This document shows positions 15,295-23,905 of a stretch of DNA of 52,160 nucleotides, piece by piece (position 1 is the stretch's first letter; every line of letters starts with the position of its first letter). Below the pieces are notes generated by a model. The model was given only the letters and a program-made list of their open reading frames with translations, made no database searches and had not been told where the DNA came from. The DNA is taken from assembly GCA_013286205.1 (NCBI GenBank), contig JABDGD010000013.1:729-52888 (forward strand), written 5' to 3'. The stretch is from Candidatus Firestoneibacteriota bacterium (GTDB taxonomy: Bacteria; Oederibacteriota; Muellerivitia; Muellerivitales; Muellerivitaceae). Made by a program: the position numbers and the translations under genes.

Positions 15295-16521
15295 ATGAAC
15301 TCCAAATACAGAAACCTTTTTATTCTTCTCATCCTTGGCGCATTAACCACGATCAGTCCTTTCTCGATCGATATGTATCTGCCAGCCTTTCAGAACATTG
15401 CCAATCACTTGGGAAGCACGACGGCTCAGGTGGCACTTTCGCTTTCCAGTTATTTTGTCGGTTTGGCGCTGGGACAGATTTTTTATGGGCCTTTTTTGGA
15501 TCGGTTCGGACGCAAGCGGCCCATTTACTTTGGTTTAGTGCTTTATGTCATCGCCTCAGTCTTTTGTGTTTATTCCACGGGCGTAAATGGACTTATCACA
15601 GCCCGGTTGTTCCAGGCGCTGGGGGGCTGCGCGGCTTCGGTAGGTTCGACCGCGATGGTTCGGGATTTTTTCTCGCCAGAGGAAGGCGCCAAGGTTTTCT
15701 CGCGTCTGATGCTGATTTTAAGTGTGTCGCCTCTTTTCGCGCCCACGGTGGGCGGTTGGATTGTCAGTGAATGGGGCTGGCAGGCGATCTTCTGGGTTTT
15801 AGCCGTGATCGTGGTGGTCTTTCTGGCGATTGTTTTCTTTTGGCTTCCCGAAGGCCATCATCCAGACCCCAGTGTTTCGTTAAAGATCGGCCCGATTCTG
15901 AAGACCTTCGCGTCGATTTTTAAAGACCCGCGCTTTTTCGCTTTCGCGGTCTCCGGTGCCTTTTCTTTCGCAGGGCTTTTTACTTATCTAGCGGGCGCCC
16001 CTTCGATCTTTTTTGGAACTTTTCACCTCGATACCAAAACCTTCGGATTAATTTTCGCTTTTCTTTCACTCGGCATGATCGGCGGGGGACAGGTGAATAT
16101 TTTTCTGATGAAGTTCTTCTCATCAGAACAGATATATAGAACGGCGCTAAGAGGTCAGCTGGTGATGGGGCTCATCTTTATGGCGGGCGCGGCGATGAAC
16201 TGGTACGGCCTGGCGGCCCACATCGTGATTTTGTTTCTCTATATTTCCTGCGTGGGTTTGACCTATCCCAACGCGGCGGCGCTGGCGCTGGTGCGCTTTC
16301 ACAAAAACGCGGGAAGCGCTTCGGCGCTTTTAGGCACCATTCAAATGGGCGTGGGTGCGTTAGCTTCCGCGGCTTTTGGCCTTTTAACTTTTCAGGCAAG
16401 CCTATCCGTAGCGGTGGTTTTTGTGCTGACCTCTATCATCGGATTGGTTGTTTTTCAATTGTCAGAAGGAAAAGCAGATTTACCCGCGAATATAGAAGAG
16501 CCCCGTGGCGAAGAAGGTTAG
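15295..16521 (+). CDS. Bcr/CflA-family multidrug MFS transporter
   Basis: Inner-membrane drug:proton antiporter of 408 residues with 12 predicted helices. Helix 1 is LFILLILGALTTISPFSIDM, continuing into the conserved DMYLPAFQNIA loop of the Bcr/CflA group. Loop 2-3 has GPFLDRFGRKRPIYFG (MFS motif A), helix 4 has ARLFQALGGCAASVG (motif B Arg) and helix 5 has SPLFAPTVGGWIVSEWGW (antiporter motif C). The ATG at 15295 begins right at the conserved N-terminus; the in-frame ATG at 15253 adds 14 residues without a ribosome site. It is divergent from the SDR gene with 135 bases between. Substrate unknown. Confidence 0.88.
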   Translation: MNSKYRNLFILLILGALTTISPFSIDMYLPAFQNIANHLGSTTAQVALSLSSYFVGLALGQIFYGPFLDRFGRKRPIYFGLVLYVIASVFCVYSTGVNGLITARLFQALGGCAASVGSTAMVRDFFSPEEGAKVFSRLMLILSVSPLFAPTVGGWIVSEWGWQAIFWVLAVIVVVFLAIVFFWLPEGHHPDPSVSLKIGPILKTFASIFKDPRFFAFAVSGAFSFAGLFTYLAGAPSIFFGTFHLDTKTFGLIFAFLSLGMIGGGQVNIFLMKFFSSEQIYRTALRGQLVMGLIFMAGAAMNWYGLAAHIVILFLYISCVGLTYPNAAALALVRFHKNAGSASALLGTIQMGVGALASAAFGLLTFQASLSVAVVFVLTSIIGLVVFQLSEGKADLPANIEEPRGEEG

Positions 16522-16535
16522 ATCAATGAAAAAAA

Positions 16536-16847
16536 ATGAAATTCGAAGCCAAAATATTCGAAGGGCATAAAGAATTGATCGCTATTCATTTACCGCTCAA
16601 ACCTGAAACGATTTGGGGTAAACAAGACCGCTATTTCATTAAAGGTCAGGTGAAGAAATGTCGTTTTGAAGGTGAGGTTGGATTCCGTCGTGGATTTCAC
16701 TATTTTCTATTTGAAGAAGCGCTTCTTAAAAAAGCGGGACTCACGCCCGGAGATTTAGTTTTGTTCTCTTTGGAACTGAGGAAGCCTTCGTTAATAGAGG
16801 CGAAAGAAAAGCCAAAGCTAGCTTGGGTGTATTTAGTAAAAGGCTGA
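16536..16847 (+). CDS. DUF1905 domain-containing protein
   Basis: Small soluble protein of 103 residues, a beta-rich DUF1905 domain. It opens FEAKIFEGHKELIAIHLPL, has an FIKGQVKKCRFEGEV strand pair where the family has a GTINGxxF pattern, and LLKKAGLTPGDLVLFSLEL at the C-terminal end, where GDxV is the family signature. Function unknown; in other bacteria the domain is sometimes fused to a YdeI-like domain. It starts 14 bases after the MFS stop, after a run of A; no strong ribosome site is seen. The stop is 15 bases before the tRNA gene on the opposite strand. Confidence 0.7.
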   Translation: MKFEAKIFEGHKELIAIHLPLKPETIWGKQDRYFIKGQVKKCRFEGEVGFRRGFHYFLFEEALLKKAGLTPGDLVLFSLELRKPSLIEAKEKPKLAWVYLVKG

Positions 16848-16862
16848 ATTGCTTCGCAAAAA

Positions 16863-16952
16863 TGGCGGAGAGGGAGGGATTCGAACCCCCGTTACGATTG
16901 CTCGTAAATCTGATTTCGAGTCAGACGCATTCGACCACTCTGCCACCTCTCC
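16863..16952 (-). tRNA. tRNA-Ser(CGA)
   Basis: Read on the minus strand, GGAGAGG (16946-16952) pairs with CCTCTCC (16867-16873) as the acceptor stem, with discriminator G and an encoded CCA (16863-16865). The anticodon stem TCTGA/TCAGA encloses loop CTCGAAA, anticodon CGA. A long variable arm (TTTACGAGCAATCGTAA) marks the class II serine type. GGTTCGAATCC is the T loop. Total 90 bases including CCA. Confidence 0.97.
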
Positions 16953-16992
16953 GAGAGGTTAATAGTTACAAATGTGGATCAAGCGGAGGGGT

Positions 16993-17022
16993 ATTGTATG
17001 AGAACTAAAGCTTCTCCGACAA
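16993..17022 (-). promoter_or_regulatory. probable tRNA-Ser promoter
   Basis: On the minus strand TTGTCG (17017-17022) and TACAAT (16993-16998) are 18 bases apart, placing a start point about 34 bases before the mature tRNA 5' end. Confidence 0.4.
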
Positions 17023-17073
17023 GCGCCGAGCGAAGTTATTTGATTTCGCCCCTATTTATGCGAAATTAGGGTT

Positions 17074-17718
17074 ATGAAAAAGACCTCCATCGCCTATATC
17101 CGCCGGGAATACCTCAATGAAGATCTGGTGGAAAAGAAGACGCCCAAGAATCCTCTGACCCTTTTCCAAAAGTGGTTCAACGAAGCCCTTAAAGCTGAAG
17201 TTATTGATGTGACCGCGATGGCCCTGGCGACTGTTTCCAAACGGGGTATTCCTTCCAACCGCATCGTTTTGTTGAAAGGTTTAGACCAACGCGGGTTTGT
17301 GTTCTTCACTAATTTTCAAAGTCAAAAAGGCCGGGAACTGGCAGGCAGCCCCGTGGCCAGCCTGCTATTTTTTTGGCCGCAACTGGTTCGTCAGGTTCGG
17401 ATAGTCGGCAAAGTAGTGAAGGTATCTACTAAAGAATCAGACGTTTATTTTAAAACCCGGCCCCGGGGCAGCCAGTTGGGGGCCTGGGCTTCGGAACAAA
17501 GTGAAACTGTGCCGAACCGTGATTTCCTCGAAAAATGCATGAAAGCGCTGGAAGAGAAGTACCAAGGTAAAGTTATTCCCCGGCCTCCCTATTGGGGCGG
17601 TTATTTAGTCATTCCGCGATCGATCGAATTTTGGCAGGGAAGACCTAATCGGCTTCATGATCGGTTACGATATGTGCGCCAAGGACAGAGCTGGCGCCGG
17701 GAACGTCTCGCGCCGTAA
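17074..17718 (+). CDS. pdxH: pyridoxamine 5'-phosphate oxidase
   Basis: FMN enzyme of 214 residues that oxidises pyridoxine or pyridoxamine 5'-phosphate to pyridoxal phosphate. Motifs in order: N-terminal YIRREYLNEDLVEKKTPKNP, PLTLFQKWFNEAL, the FMN-binding NRIVLLKGLDQRGFVFFTN (residues ~65-83), SLLFFWPQLVRQVRIVGKV, the ARPRGSQLGAWAS-like stretch (TRPRGSQLGAWAS) and a C-terminal FWQGRPNRLHDRLRYVRQ ending in RLAP. All are diagnostic for PdxH. The gene ends 26 bases before mprF. No strong ribosome site is seen before the ATG (GGTT only). Confidence 0.96.
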   Translation: MKKTSIAYIRREYLNEDLVEKKTPKNPLTLFQKWFNEALKAEVIDVTAMALATVSKRGIPSNRIVLLKGLDQRGFVFFTNFQSQKGRELAGSPVASLLFFWPQLVRQVRIVGKVVKVSTKESDVYFKTRPRGSQLGAWASEQSETVPNRDFLEKCMKALEEKYQGKVIPRPPYWGGYLVIPRSIEFWQGRPNRLHDRLRYVRQGQSWRRERLAP

Positions 17719-17744
17719 AAAGGTTCACTTAGGAAAACCGCGTC

Positions 17745-20309
17745 ATGGAAAAATCCGAAACCAGAAGTAAGATCGTCCAAACCGGAAGCATTCTGGTGGT
17801 TCTGGTTCTTTTTTATATCGCGCTCTGGGTCTTGCGCCGCGAAATTCACGCCAGCCATTTGGATGATGTCCTTCGTTATTTAAAACAAATTCCAACGCAT
17901 CAATTTTTTCTAGCCTTTCTCATGTCGCTGGGCAGCTACCTGGCTCTTACTTTTTATGATGTGCTGGGTTTCAAACACATTAAAAAAACTCTTTCTTATC
18001 CCAAAGTGGCGCTCACCTCCTTCATCGCTTATGCCTTTAGCCACAATATGGGCGCGGCAGTCATTACGGGCGGCGGCATCCGCTATCGGCTTTATTCCGC
18101 CTGGGGATTAACGGTGGCCGAGACAGCCAATGTGCTGGTAATTTGCGGCATGACCTACTGGATCGGCTTTCTTTCCATGGGCGCGGTTTTTTTCTTTTTA
18201 CAGCCGCCCGAACTTCCGCCCTCTGTCCACGTCCCATTCAATTCGGTTTTTTCCATCGGGCTCTTTTGTACGGTTGGAATTACGGCGTATCTTTTGACCG
18301 CGGTTTTTTTCAAAAAGAGCATTCACATTTTTAAATGGAAATTCCCCATGCCGTCCCTGGGAATCGTGCTGGGCCAGATGGCGGTGGGTTGCACCGATTG
18401 GATTTGCTCGGGAACCGCTTTGTATCTTTTGCTTCCGGCGAATACCTTGAGCCTCGCCTCGTTTTTAGCGATTTATTTATTAGGGCAGATTGTGGGTTTT
18501 GTCAGCCAGGTACCGGGCGGCTTGGGCGTTCTGGAAACGGTGGTGGTTCTTTTACTCTCTCCCATGCTTCCCGCGTCGGATGTGTTGGGAGCTCTTTTAG
18601 CCTTCCGGGCGGTTTATTATTTGATCCCCTTTATCATCGGTCTTTTTTCTTTCGCGACTTATGAGATTGTGCGCAATAAAGAAGGGTTTAAGCGCGCGCT
18701 GCAAATTCTCAACCGTTGGGCGCCCGATTTCTTACCGCACGTTTATTCCGCGTTGGTTTTTCTGTGCGGCGCGATGCTGCTTTTTTCCAATACGTCGCCT
18801 GAAGTAAACCGCCGCATGATCTGGCTGAACGAGTTTCTGCCGCTTTCTTTATTAGAGGGATCTCATTTTCTAACCGGACTGGCGGGGGCATGGCTTTTAG
18901 TGTTAGGCCGGAGCATTCAGCAAAGACTGGAAAGCGCTTATTATTTCGTGCTGGCGATTTTAGGCGTGGGCATTTTGGGCTGTTTCTTTAAAGGTTTTGC
19001 TTACCGCGAAGCGCTGGTCATGTTAGCCCTCTTTACCGCGCTGCTATTCAGCCGGGCCTACTTTCCCCGCAAAGGCTCTATTTTTCAGCAGAGATATTCG
19101 CCCCTCTGGGTCACGGTGATTCTTTTCGTCTGGCTGGGATCGATATGGACCGGTGTGGTGAACTACCGTTATGAGGACTACAGCAACGATTTGTGGACTA
19201 CTTTTGAGATCGTGGAAGATGCCGCGCGGTTTGTGCGTTCCAGTTTTGGTGTCACGCTGACACTGATTGTTTTCTCTATTATCAGCCTGATTTCGCCTAC
19301 CCAGCCTGAAACTGAGTATCCCAGCTCGGACGAACTGGATAAAGCCCAGGAAGCTTTGCGCCATTTCAACAAAAGCTTTTCCAACTTAGCTTTGCTGGGA
19401 GACAAAGGGCTTTTGTTTAATAAGAAGCACGACGCTTTTTTGACCTACGCGATCGAGGGAAAAAGCTGGATTGTATTGGGCGATCCGGTGGGCCATGAGA
19501 AAGACAGGGAAGATCTGGCCTTACGTTTTAGAGACCTTTGCCGGAAGAAAAACGCGCTGCCGGTTTTTTATCAGGTGGATCAAAATCACTTTCAGTCTTA
19601 TTTAGATTTGGGCCTAACCGTCTTGAAAATCTCCGAAGAGGCCAGGGTTTCTTTAAAGACTTTTCAATTAACGGATCTGTCGGCGGATTTAAAAAATACC
19701 TACCAGCGATTTAAAGAAAAAGAAGATTATCAATTTGATGTGATCCCGCCCGAAGGGGTGCCGGCGCATATTAAAGAATTGCGCGCGGTTTCCGAATCCT
19801 GGTTAAGCCATCACAAAACCCGTGAAAAAGGTTTTTCCACGGGCTTTTTCCGTAATAACTATATCAAGCGGTATTCCGTGGCGGTTGTCCGTAAAGAGGG
19901 AAGAATCGCGGCCTTCGCGAACATTCTTCAAAGTTCGGCCAAAGCGGAAGCTTCGGTTGACCTTTTGAGATCCACATCTGAAGAGCCCAGGACACTAGAG
20001 GATTATTTGTTTCTGGAGACTATTTTTTGGGCGCAGAAAAAAGAATTTCATTGGTTTAACTTGGGTACGGCCGGCATTTTAGATATGGATGAAAGCCCAT
20101 TGCAGCCTTTTGAACAGCCGATGAAAGAAATTCTTTCGCCTTATGTTGAGGCGGCTAATTTAACGGCGATCCGCAAAGAAAAAGACCGGTTTAACCCTGA
20201 ATGGAATCCCAAGTACCTAGCCTATTCAGCCAACCTGCCGCTGGATGTGGTTTTCAACAATATCGCGTCGCTGATTTCCCGGGGCAACCGGGCAGGCTTT
20301 AGAAGATGA
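17745..20309 (+). CDS. mprF: bifunctional lysylphosphatidylglycerol flippase/synthetase MprF
   Basis: Integral membrane protein of 854 residues that transfers an aminoacyl group (usually Lys) from tRNA to phosphatidylglycerol and flips the product. Residues ~15-330 are the LPG_synthase_TM flippase (GGIRYRLYSAWGLT and QVPGGLGVLETVVVLLL are typical), further helices reach ~525, and ~545-850 are the cytosolic DUF2156 GNAT-like synthetase, with LLGDKGLLFNKKHDAFLTYA, WIVLGDPVG, FSTGFFRNNYIKRY and RFNPEWNPKYLAY. AGGA precedes the ATG. The next gene overlaps it by an ATGA. The modification makes membranes less negative and resists cationic peptides; best studied in Firmicutes but also in some diderms. 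Aminoacyl specificity cannot be read here. Confidence 0.93.
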   Translation: MEKSETRSKIVQTGSILVVLVLFYIALWVLRREIHASHLDDVLRYLKQIPTHQFFLAFLMSLGSYLALTFYDVLGFKHIKKTLSYPKVALTSFIAYAFSHNMGAAVITGGGIRYRLYSAWGLTVAETANVLVICGMTYWIGFLSMGAVFFFLQPPELPPSVHVPFNSVFSIGLFCTVGITAYLLTAVFFKKSIHIFKWKFPMPSLGIVLGQMAVGCTDWICSGTALYLLLPANTLSLASFLAIYLLGQIVGFVSQVPGGLGVLETVVVLLLSPMLPASDVLGALLAFRAVYYLIPFIIGLFSFATYEIVRNKEGFKRALQILNRWAPDFLPHVYSALVFLCGAMLLFSNTSPEVNRRMIWLNEFLPLSLLEGSHFLTGLAGAWLLVLGRSIQQRLESAYYFVLAILGVGILGCFFKGFAYREALVMLALFTALLFSRAYFPRKGSIFQQRYSPLWVTVILFVWLGSIWTGVVNYRYEDYSNDLWTTFEIVEDAARFVRSSFGVTLTLIVFSIISLISPTQPETEYPSSDELDKAQEALRHFNKSFSNLALLGDKGLLFNKKHDAFLTYAIEGKSWIVLGDPVGHEKDREDLALRFRDLCRKKNALPVFYQVDQNHFQSYLDLGLTVLKISEEARVSLKTFQLTDLSADLKNTYQRFKEKEDYQFDVIPPEGVPAHIKELRAVSESWLSHHKTREKGFSTGFFRNNYIKRYSVAVVRKEGRIAAFANILQSSAKAEASVDLLRSTSEEPRTLEDYLFLETIFWAQKKEFHWFNLGTAGILDMDESPLQPFEQPMKEILSPYVEAANLTAIRKEKDRFNPEWNPKYLAYSANLPLDVVFNNIASLISRGNRAGFRR

Positions 20310-20434
20310 AAACCTTTTTCCGCCTCTGTCTGCTGCTTCTGGTGACAGCCGGGTGGGGCGTGGGCTGTATGCAGGGGCGCTACTATCTCAGTGAAGCGAC
20401 TTCGGCCGCCTCGGCTGAAGAGGCGGTTCAAAAA
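20306..20434 (+). CDS. lipoprotein signal fragment of the frameshifted NlpC/P60-like gene
   Basis: This is the 5' part of a split gene. The ATG overlaps the mprF stop as ATGA. The frame begins MKTFFRLCLLLLVTAGWGVG followed by Cys, a plausible lipoprotein signal although position -3 is Gly rather than Leu. About 20 further residues (YYLSEATSAASAEEAVQK) lead to a run of five A at 20430-20434. Beyond it this frame reads unrelated residues to a stop at 20623. Adding one A would continue as EAVQKNARNYHAYQPDW into the catalytic frame. Confidence 0.55.
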
Positions 20435-20903
20435 CGCCAGAAATTACCACGCCTATCAACCCGATTGGAAAATCGACTGCTCCCATTTTGTGCTGGCCTG
20501 CTACCACTCAGGCAAGATGAACCGCTATTTGAAACAGAAGAGGGGAAACCACAATCTGGTCCGGGATTTAAATACCTATTTGGAAGCCTACGGCATCCGC
20601 CGGGTTCACGCGTCGGAGTTTAAAGCGGGCGATATCCTGATTTTTAACATGACCTATGACATCAACCATGACGGGCATATTGATGATAAAGATGTTTATA
20701 CCCACGCGGGCATTGTGGAGAATTATCAAAATGGTTTGGTTACTTACATCGACGCTTCGGAAGACCGCCGGTCACCGCGTATTCGGGTGAGGCGCTTTAG
20801 CTTTACGGATGACAAAATCAATGAGACTGTTGCGACGGACCGGGCCACAGGCCGTAAAATACATGCCCGTGAGACTTTTGGCGGGGCGTTCGAAGTTCAT
20901 TAA
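20391..20903 (+). CDS. NlpC/P60- or CHAP-like cysteine amidase domain (frameshifted lipoprotein)
   Basis: Catalytic part of a probable secreted peptidoglycan or amide hydrolase. DCSHFVLACYHSG carries the candidate catalytic Cys and THAGIVENYQNGLVTYIDAS the candidate His, in the order and spacing of the NlpC/P60-like fold; FKAGDILIFN is the usual strand before them. Between lies DINHDGHIDDKD, which matches a Ca-binding EF-hand/dockerin loop. The GTG at 20391 has no ribosome site and its first ~14 residues are out-of-frame, so the true start is the lipoprotein ATG at 20306, with a one-base indel at 20430-20434. DUF1175 is an alternative family. Coupling to mprF suggests an envelope role (inference). 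Confidence 0.55.
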   Translation: MKRLRPPRLKRRFKNARNYHAYQPDWKIDCSHFVLACYHSGKMNRYLKQKRGNHNLVRDLNTYLEAYGIRRVHASEFKAGDILIFNMTYDINHDGHIDDKDVYTHAGIVENYQNGLVTYIDASEDRRSPRIRVRRFSFTDDKINETVATDRATGRKIHARETFGGAFEVH

Positions 20904-20921
20904 CCCACGGAGTTTTTAACC

Positions 20922-21395
20922 ATGATGCATGTCGTTTTGATTGAACCCGAAATCCCCTGGAATACAGGCAACGTTGGACGGACCTGTTTGGGAGCCGGCG
21001 CGGAGCTTCATCTGGTAGGCCGGTTAGGTTTTCATCTCGACGCGAAACAGGTTCAGCGGGCCGGCCTGGATTACTGGGAAAAAGTGGTGGTCCACCGCCA
21101 TGACAGCTGGGAAGCTTTTATTCAGTCTTTGCCCCCGGACGCGGCGTTATTTTTCTTTTCCACTAAAGGAACCAAAGATTATTGGGATATCGCTTTCCCG
21201 CCTGAAGCCTACCTCATTTTCGGCAAAGAAACCGCGGGCTTCCCCAAGAGCTTCTATGAAACTTATAAAGATAAGCTGTATCGTATTCCGCAGAAGGATG
21301 AGTCGATCCGCAGCCTGAATCTTTCCACTTCGGCGGGGATCGTTTTGTTTGAGGCTTTGAGGCAGATTACTTTTAAATCCAGGAGCCAATCATGA
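20922..21395 (+). CDS. trmL: tRNA (cytidine(34)-2'-O)-methyltransferase
   Basis: SPOUT-class RNA methyltransferase of 157 residues that 2'-O-methylates the wobble base of tRNA-Leu isoacceptors. The trefoil-knot signatures are EPEIPWNTGNVGRTCLGAG at the N-terminus, YLIFGKETAGFPKSFYE and IPQKDESIRSLNLSTSAGIV, together diagnostic for TrmL. The length equals that of the E. coli enzyme. GGAG precedes the ATG pair. Its stop overlaps the start of the RDD gene (ATGA), so the two are coupled, and it follows the NlpC-like gene by 18 bases. Confidence 0.94.
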   Translation: MMHVVLIEPEIPWNTGNVGRTCLGAGAELHLVGRLGFHLDAKQVQRAGLDYWEKVVVHRHDSWEAFIQSLPPDAALFFFSTKGTKDYWDIAFPPEAYLIFGKETAGFPKSFYETYKDKLYRIPQKDESIRSLNLSTSAGIVLFEALRQITFKSRSQS

Positions 21396-21742
21396 AGAAA
21401 GCCAGTATTTTTAAAAGATTTCTAGCCGTTTTGATTGATGGAGTATTGTTCGCGGGTCTTTTTTGGGCTTTTAAGAATCCCTCAGTCCAGCTTTTGAGCA
21501 TTGTTTATGAAACCATTCTGATTTCCCAATGGGGCGGACAAACGGTGGGTAAAAAAATTATGGGAATCAAAGTGGTGACCACTTCAGGCGGTCAGGTGGA
21601 TTGGGTGAAGGCTTTTGTCCGTTCCATCAGCAAAATTTTATCCGGATTGGCTTTGGGGTTAGGTTATTTTTGGGCCATTTGGGATCCCGAAACGCAAACC
21701 TGGCACGACAAACTGGCTGATACTTACGTGATTGAAGCCTAG
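21392..21742 (+). CDS. RDD family membrane protein
   Basis: Small inner-membrane protein of 116 residues with the RDD pattern: [19 protein letters not shown] (Arg and Asp of the first helix), then [15 protein letters not shown], a strongly conserved stretch between helices, and [20 protein letters not shown] with [18 protein letters not shown] at the end. The domain is short, with two or three helices. Some RDD proteins take part in ion stress or substrate transport, but no function is firm. Its start overlaps trmL by ATGA, and its stop overlaps the next gene's probable TTG start. Confidence 0.85.
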   Translation: MKKASIFKRFLAVLIDGVLFAGLFWAFKNPSVQLLSIVYETILISQWGGQTVGKKIMGIKVVTTSGGQVDWVKAFVRSISKILSGLALGLGYFWAIWDPETQTWHDKLADTYVIEA

Positions 21743-23882
21743 ATTTTTAAGCTGGGGATTAGTTTCAGTTCTTATTTTAGGCACGGGAGTGTGGCGGGTG
21801 ACTCAAAAGTCCGATGACGGTTCTTTTAAATATACCAATCGATTAATTCACGAAAAAAGTCCTTACCTTCTTCAACATGCCCACAACCCGGTGGATTGGT
21901 ATCCCTGGGGTGAGGATGCTTTCGAGAAGGCGAAAAAAGAAAATAAAATTATCCTGCTTTCCATCGGCTATTCCACCTGCCACTGGTGCCATGTCATGGA
22001 GCGGGAAAGCTTTGAGAATGAGGCAACCGCCAAAATTTTAAACAGCCGGTTTGTCTGTATCAAAGTGGACCGGGAAGAACGGCCCGATGTGGACCAGATC
22101 TATATGAACGCGGTGATGCTTTTAACCGGACAGGGCGGCTGGCCCTTGAACCTCTTTTTGACGCCGGATTTAAAGCCGTTTTACGGAGGCACTTACTTTC
22201 CGCCGGATAGCCGTTATGGCCGTCCCGGATTCCCCACGGTGTTGGAAGATGTGGCCCGTACCTGGGAAGCTAAACCGGAGGAGATTCAAAAAGGCGGCGA
22301 TCAGTTAGCTGGCTATATCGCGGGCTCCCATACGGATCATTCGGGCGGGACGCTGAATCAGACCGTGTTGGATCAGGTCAAAACTTACGCGATTCATTCC
22401 TTTGATAAAAAAGACGGCGGATTCCGCAGCGCTCCCAAGTTTCCACCGGCCATGCTTTTAAGCTTGCTGATGCGCCTTCAGCATAAAAATCCTGATCCGG
22501 CTCTGCTCAACACGATTGAAGTGACTTTGGACAAGATGGCCCAGGGCGGTATTTATGACCAGGTGGGCGGCGGGTTTTCGCGGTATTCCACCGATGATGA
22601 ATGGTTGGTACCTCATTTTGAAAAGATGCTCTATGACAACGCGCTGCTTTCCCGCGCTTATCTGGAAGCCTATCAACTGACGGGTAAGAAGGAATATGCA
22701 CGCGTCGCGGATGAAATTTTCACTTATTACTTCAGGGATATGACCGATGCCCAAGGCGGGTTGTATAGCGCCGAGGACGCGGATAGCGAGGGTCATGAGG
22801 GGAAGTTTTACGTTTGGAACCCTGATGAGCTTAAAGCCATTCTGGGTGAAAAAGAGGGCTCGATCTTTTGCCAGCTTTATGGCGCCACCGAGCACGGCAA
22901 CTTTGAACATGGCCAAAGTATTCTTCACCTCACAGCGGATTTGCCTTCGTCTTTAGAAGCTTTTGGAAAAGATCAGGCCTGGTGGAAGGCGGCGGTTGAT
23001 AAAGTCCTGGCTGTCCGGGCCAAACGCATTCGTCCGCATCTGGATGACAAAATTCTTACCGCTTGGAATAGTTTGATGATTTCCTCGCTGGCTTACGGCT
23101 ACCAGGTGTTGGGTGATCAGCGTTATTTAGAGGCGGCTGAAAAGGCCTCCGCTTTTATCTCGAAGAATCTTTTTAAAGACGGCCGTTTGCTGGCGTCTTA
23201 CCGGCAAGGCCCGTCGGACATTCAGGGTTACATTGATGACTACGCTTTTTACCAAGCCGCTCAGCTGGATCTATATGAAAGCACCTTTAATACAGATTAT
23301 TTGAAGAAAGCGGTTGAGCTGGAAAAAGACATGACCCGGCTTTTCTGGGATGAAAAAAACGGCGCTTATTATTTCAACGGCTCCGACCAGAAAGACCAAA
23401 ACCGCTTATTGACCCGCACGAAAGAAGCTTATGACGGCGTCATTCCCTCGGGTAATTCCATGGCGGCGATGAACCTTTATCGTTTAGCCGAATTCACGGG
23501 CGATAAAGCTTACCGGGACCGCGCTGACGCGATTTTAAAATGCTTTTCAGGCGACCTGGCCAAGAGCGGCTCTAACTTTCCTTTAATGCTTCAGGCCTTT
23601 CAGTTTGACTTTAATGGTCCGGCTGAGGTTTTTGTCGTGGGGCCGAAGAATGAGTCGGAAAAAGTGATTAAAACTTTAAGAGAAAACTTTTTGCCAAATA
23701 AAGTGGTGGTCTTTTGCGAAGAGAAAGACATCAAGGGTTTGACCGCGATAATTCCCTGGGCCGAAGGGTGCCAAAGCCAGGGCGGCCAGCCGACTATTTA
23801 TGTCTGCCAAAATTATCAATGTCAGCTGCCAACGACGGATGTGATGAAAGCTTTGGATTTATTGAAATCTGGAAAAAAGTAG
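21732..23882 (+). CDS. membrane-anchored thioredoxin-fold protein, YyaL/DUF255 family
   Basis: Protein of 716 residues in the YyaL/SPATA20 family. Residues ~6-22 form an N-terminal helix ([16 protein letters not shown]). The thioredoxin-like domain (~35-200) includes [20 protein letters not shown], the redox-type CHWC (Cys83, Cys86) in [14 protein letters not shown] and [20 protein letters not shown]. The rest is an (alpha/alpha)6 barrel resembling sugar epimerases ([20 protein letters not shown]). The TTG start at 21732 overlaps the RDD stop; no ribosome site is evident, so coupling is likely. Most family members are soluble, so the signal anchor here suggests a periplasmic location. Substrate unknown. 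Confidence 0.88.
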   Translation: MKPRFLSWGLVSVLILGTGVWRVTQKSDDGSFKYTNRLIHEKSPYLLQHAHNPVDWYPWGEDAFEKAKKENKIILLSIGYSTCHWCHVMERESFENEATAKILNSRFVCIKVDREERPDVDQIYMNAVMLLTGQGGWPLNLFLTPDLKPFYGGTYFPPDSRYGRPGFPTVLEDVARTWEAKPEEIQKGGDQLAGYIAGSHTDHSGGTLNQTVLDQVKTYAIHSFDKKDGGFRSAPKFPPAMLLSLLMRLQHKNPDPALLNTIEVTLDKMAQGGIYDQVGGGFSRYSTDDEWLVPHFEKMLYDNALLSRAYLEAYQLTGKKEYARVADEIFTYYFRDMTDAQGGLYSAEDADSEGHEGKFYVWNPDELKAILGEKEGSIFCQLYGATEHGNFEHGQSILHLTADLPSSLEAFGKDQAWWKAAVDKVLAVRAKRIRPHLDDKILTAWNSLMISSLAYGYQVLGDQRYLEAAEKASAFISKNLFKDGRLLASYRQGPSDIQGYIDDYAFYQAAQLDLYESTFNTDYLKKAVELEKDMTRLFWDEKNGAYYFNGSDQKDQNRLLTRTKEAYDGVIPSGNSMAAMNLYRLAEFTGDKAYRDRADAILKCFSGDLAKSGSNFPLMLQAFQFDFNGPAEVFVVGPKNESEKVIKTLRENFLPNKVVVFCEEKDIKGLTAIIPWAEGCQSQGGQPTIYVCQNYQCQLPTTDVMKALDLLKSGKK

Positions 23883-23905
23883 TTTCATTTTGGATAAGGA
23901 GTTTT

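Noticed and set aside
20391..20440. GTG at 20391 as the true start of the NlpC-like protein
   Set aside because: No ribosome site; the first residues are Arg/Lys-rich out-of-frame sequence while a signal peptide lies in the other frame.
22458..22928. 156-codon frame opposite the YyaL-type gene
   Set aside because: Antisense to a well-supported domain and without initiation signals.
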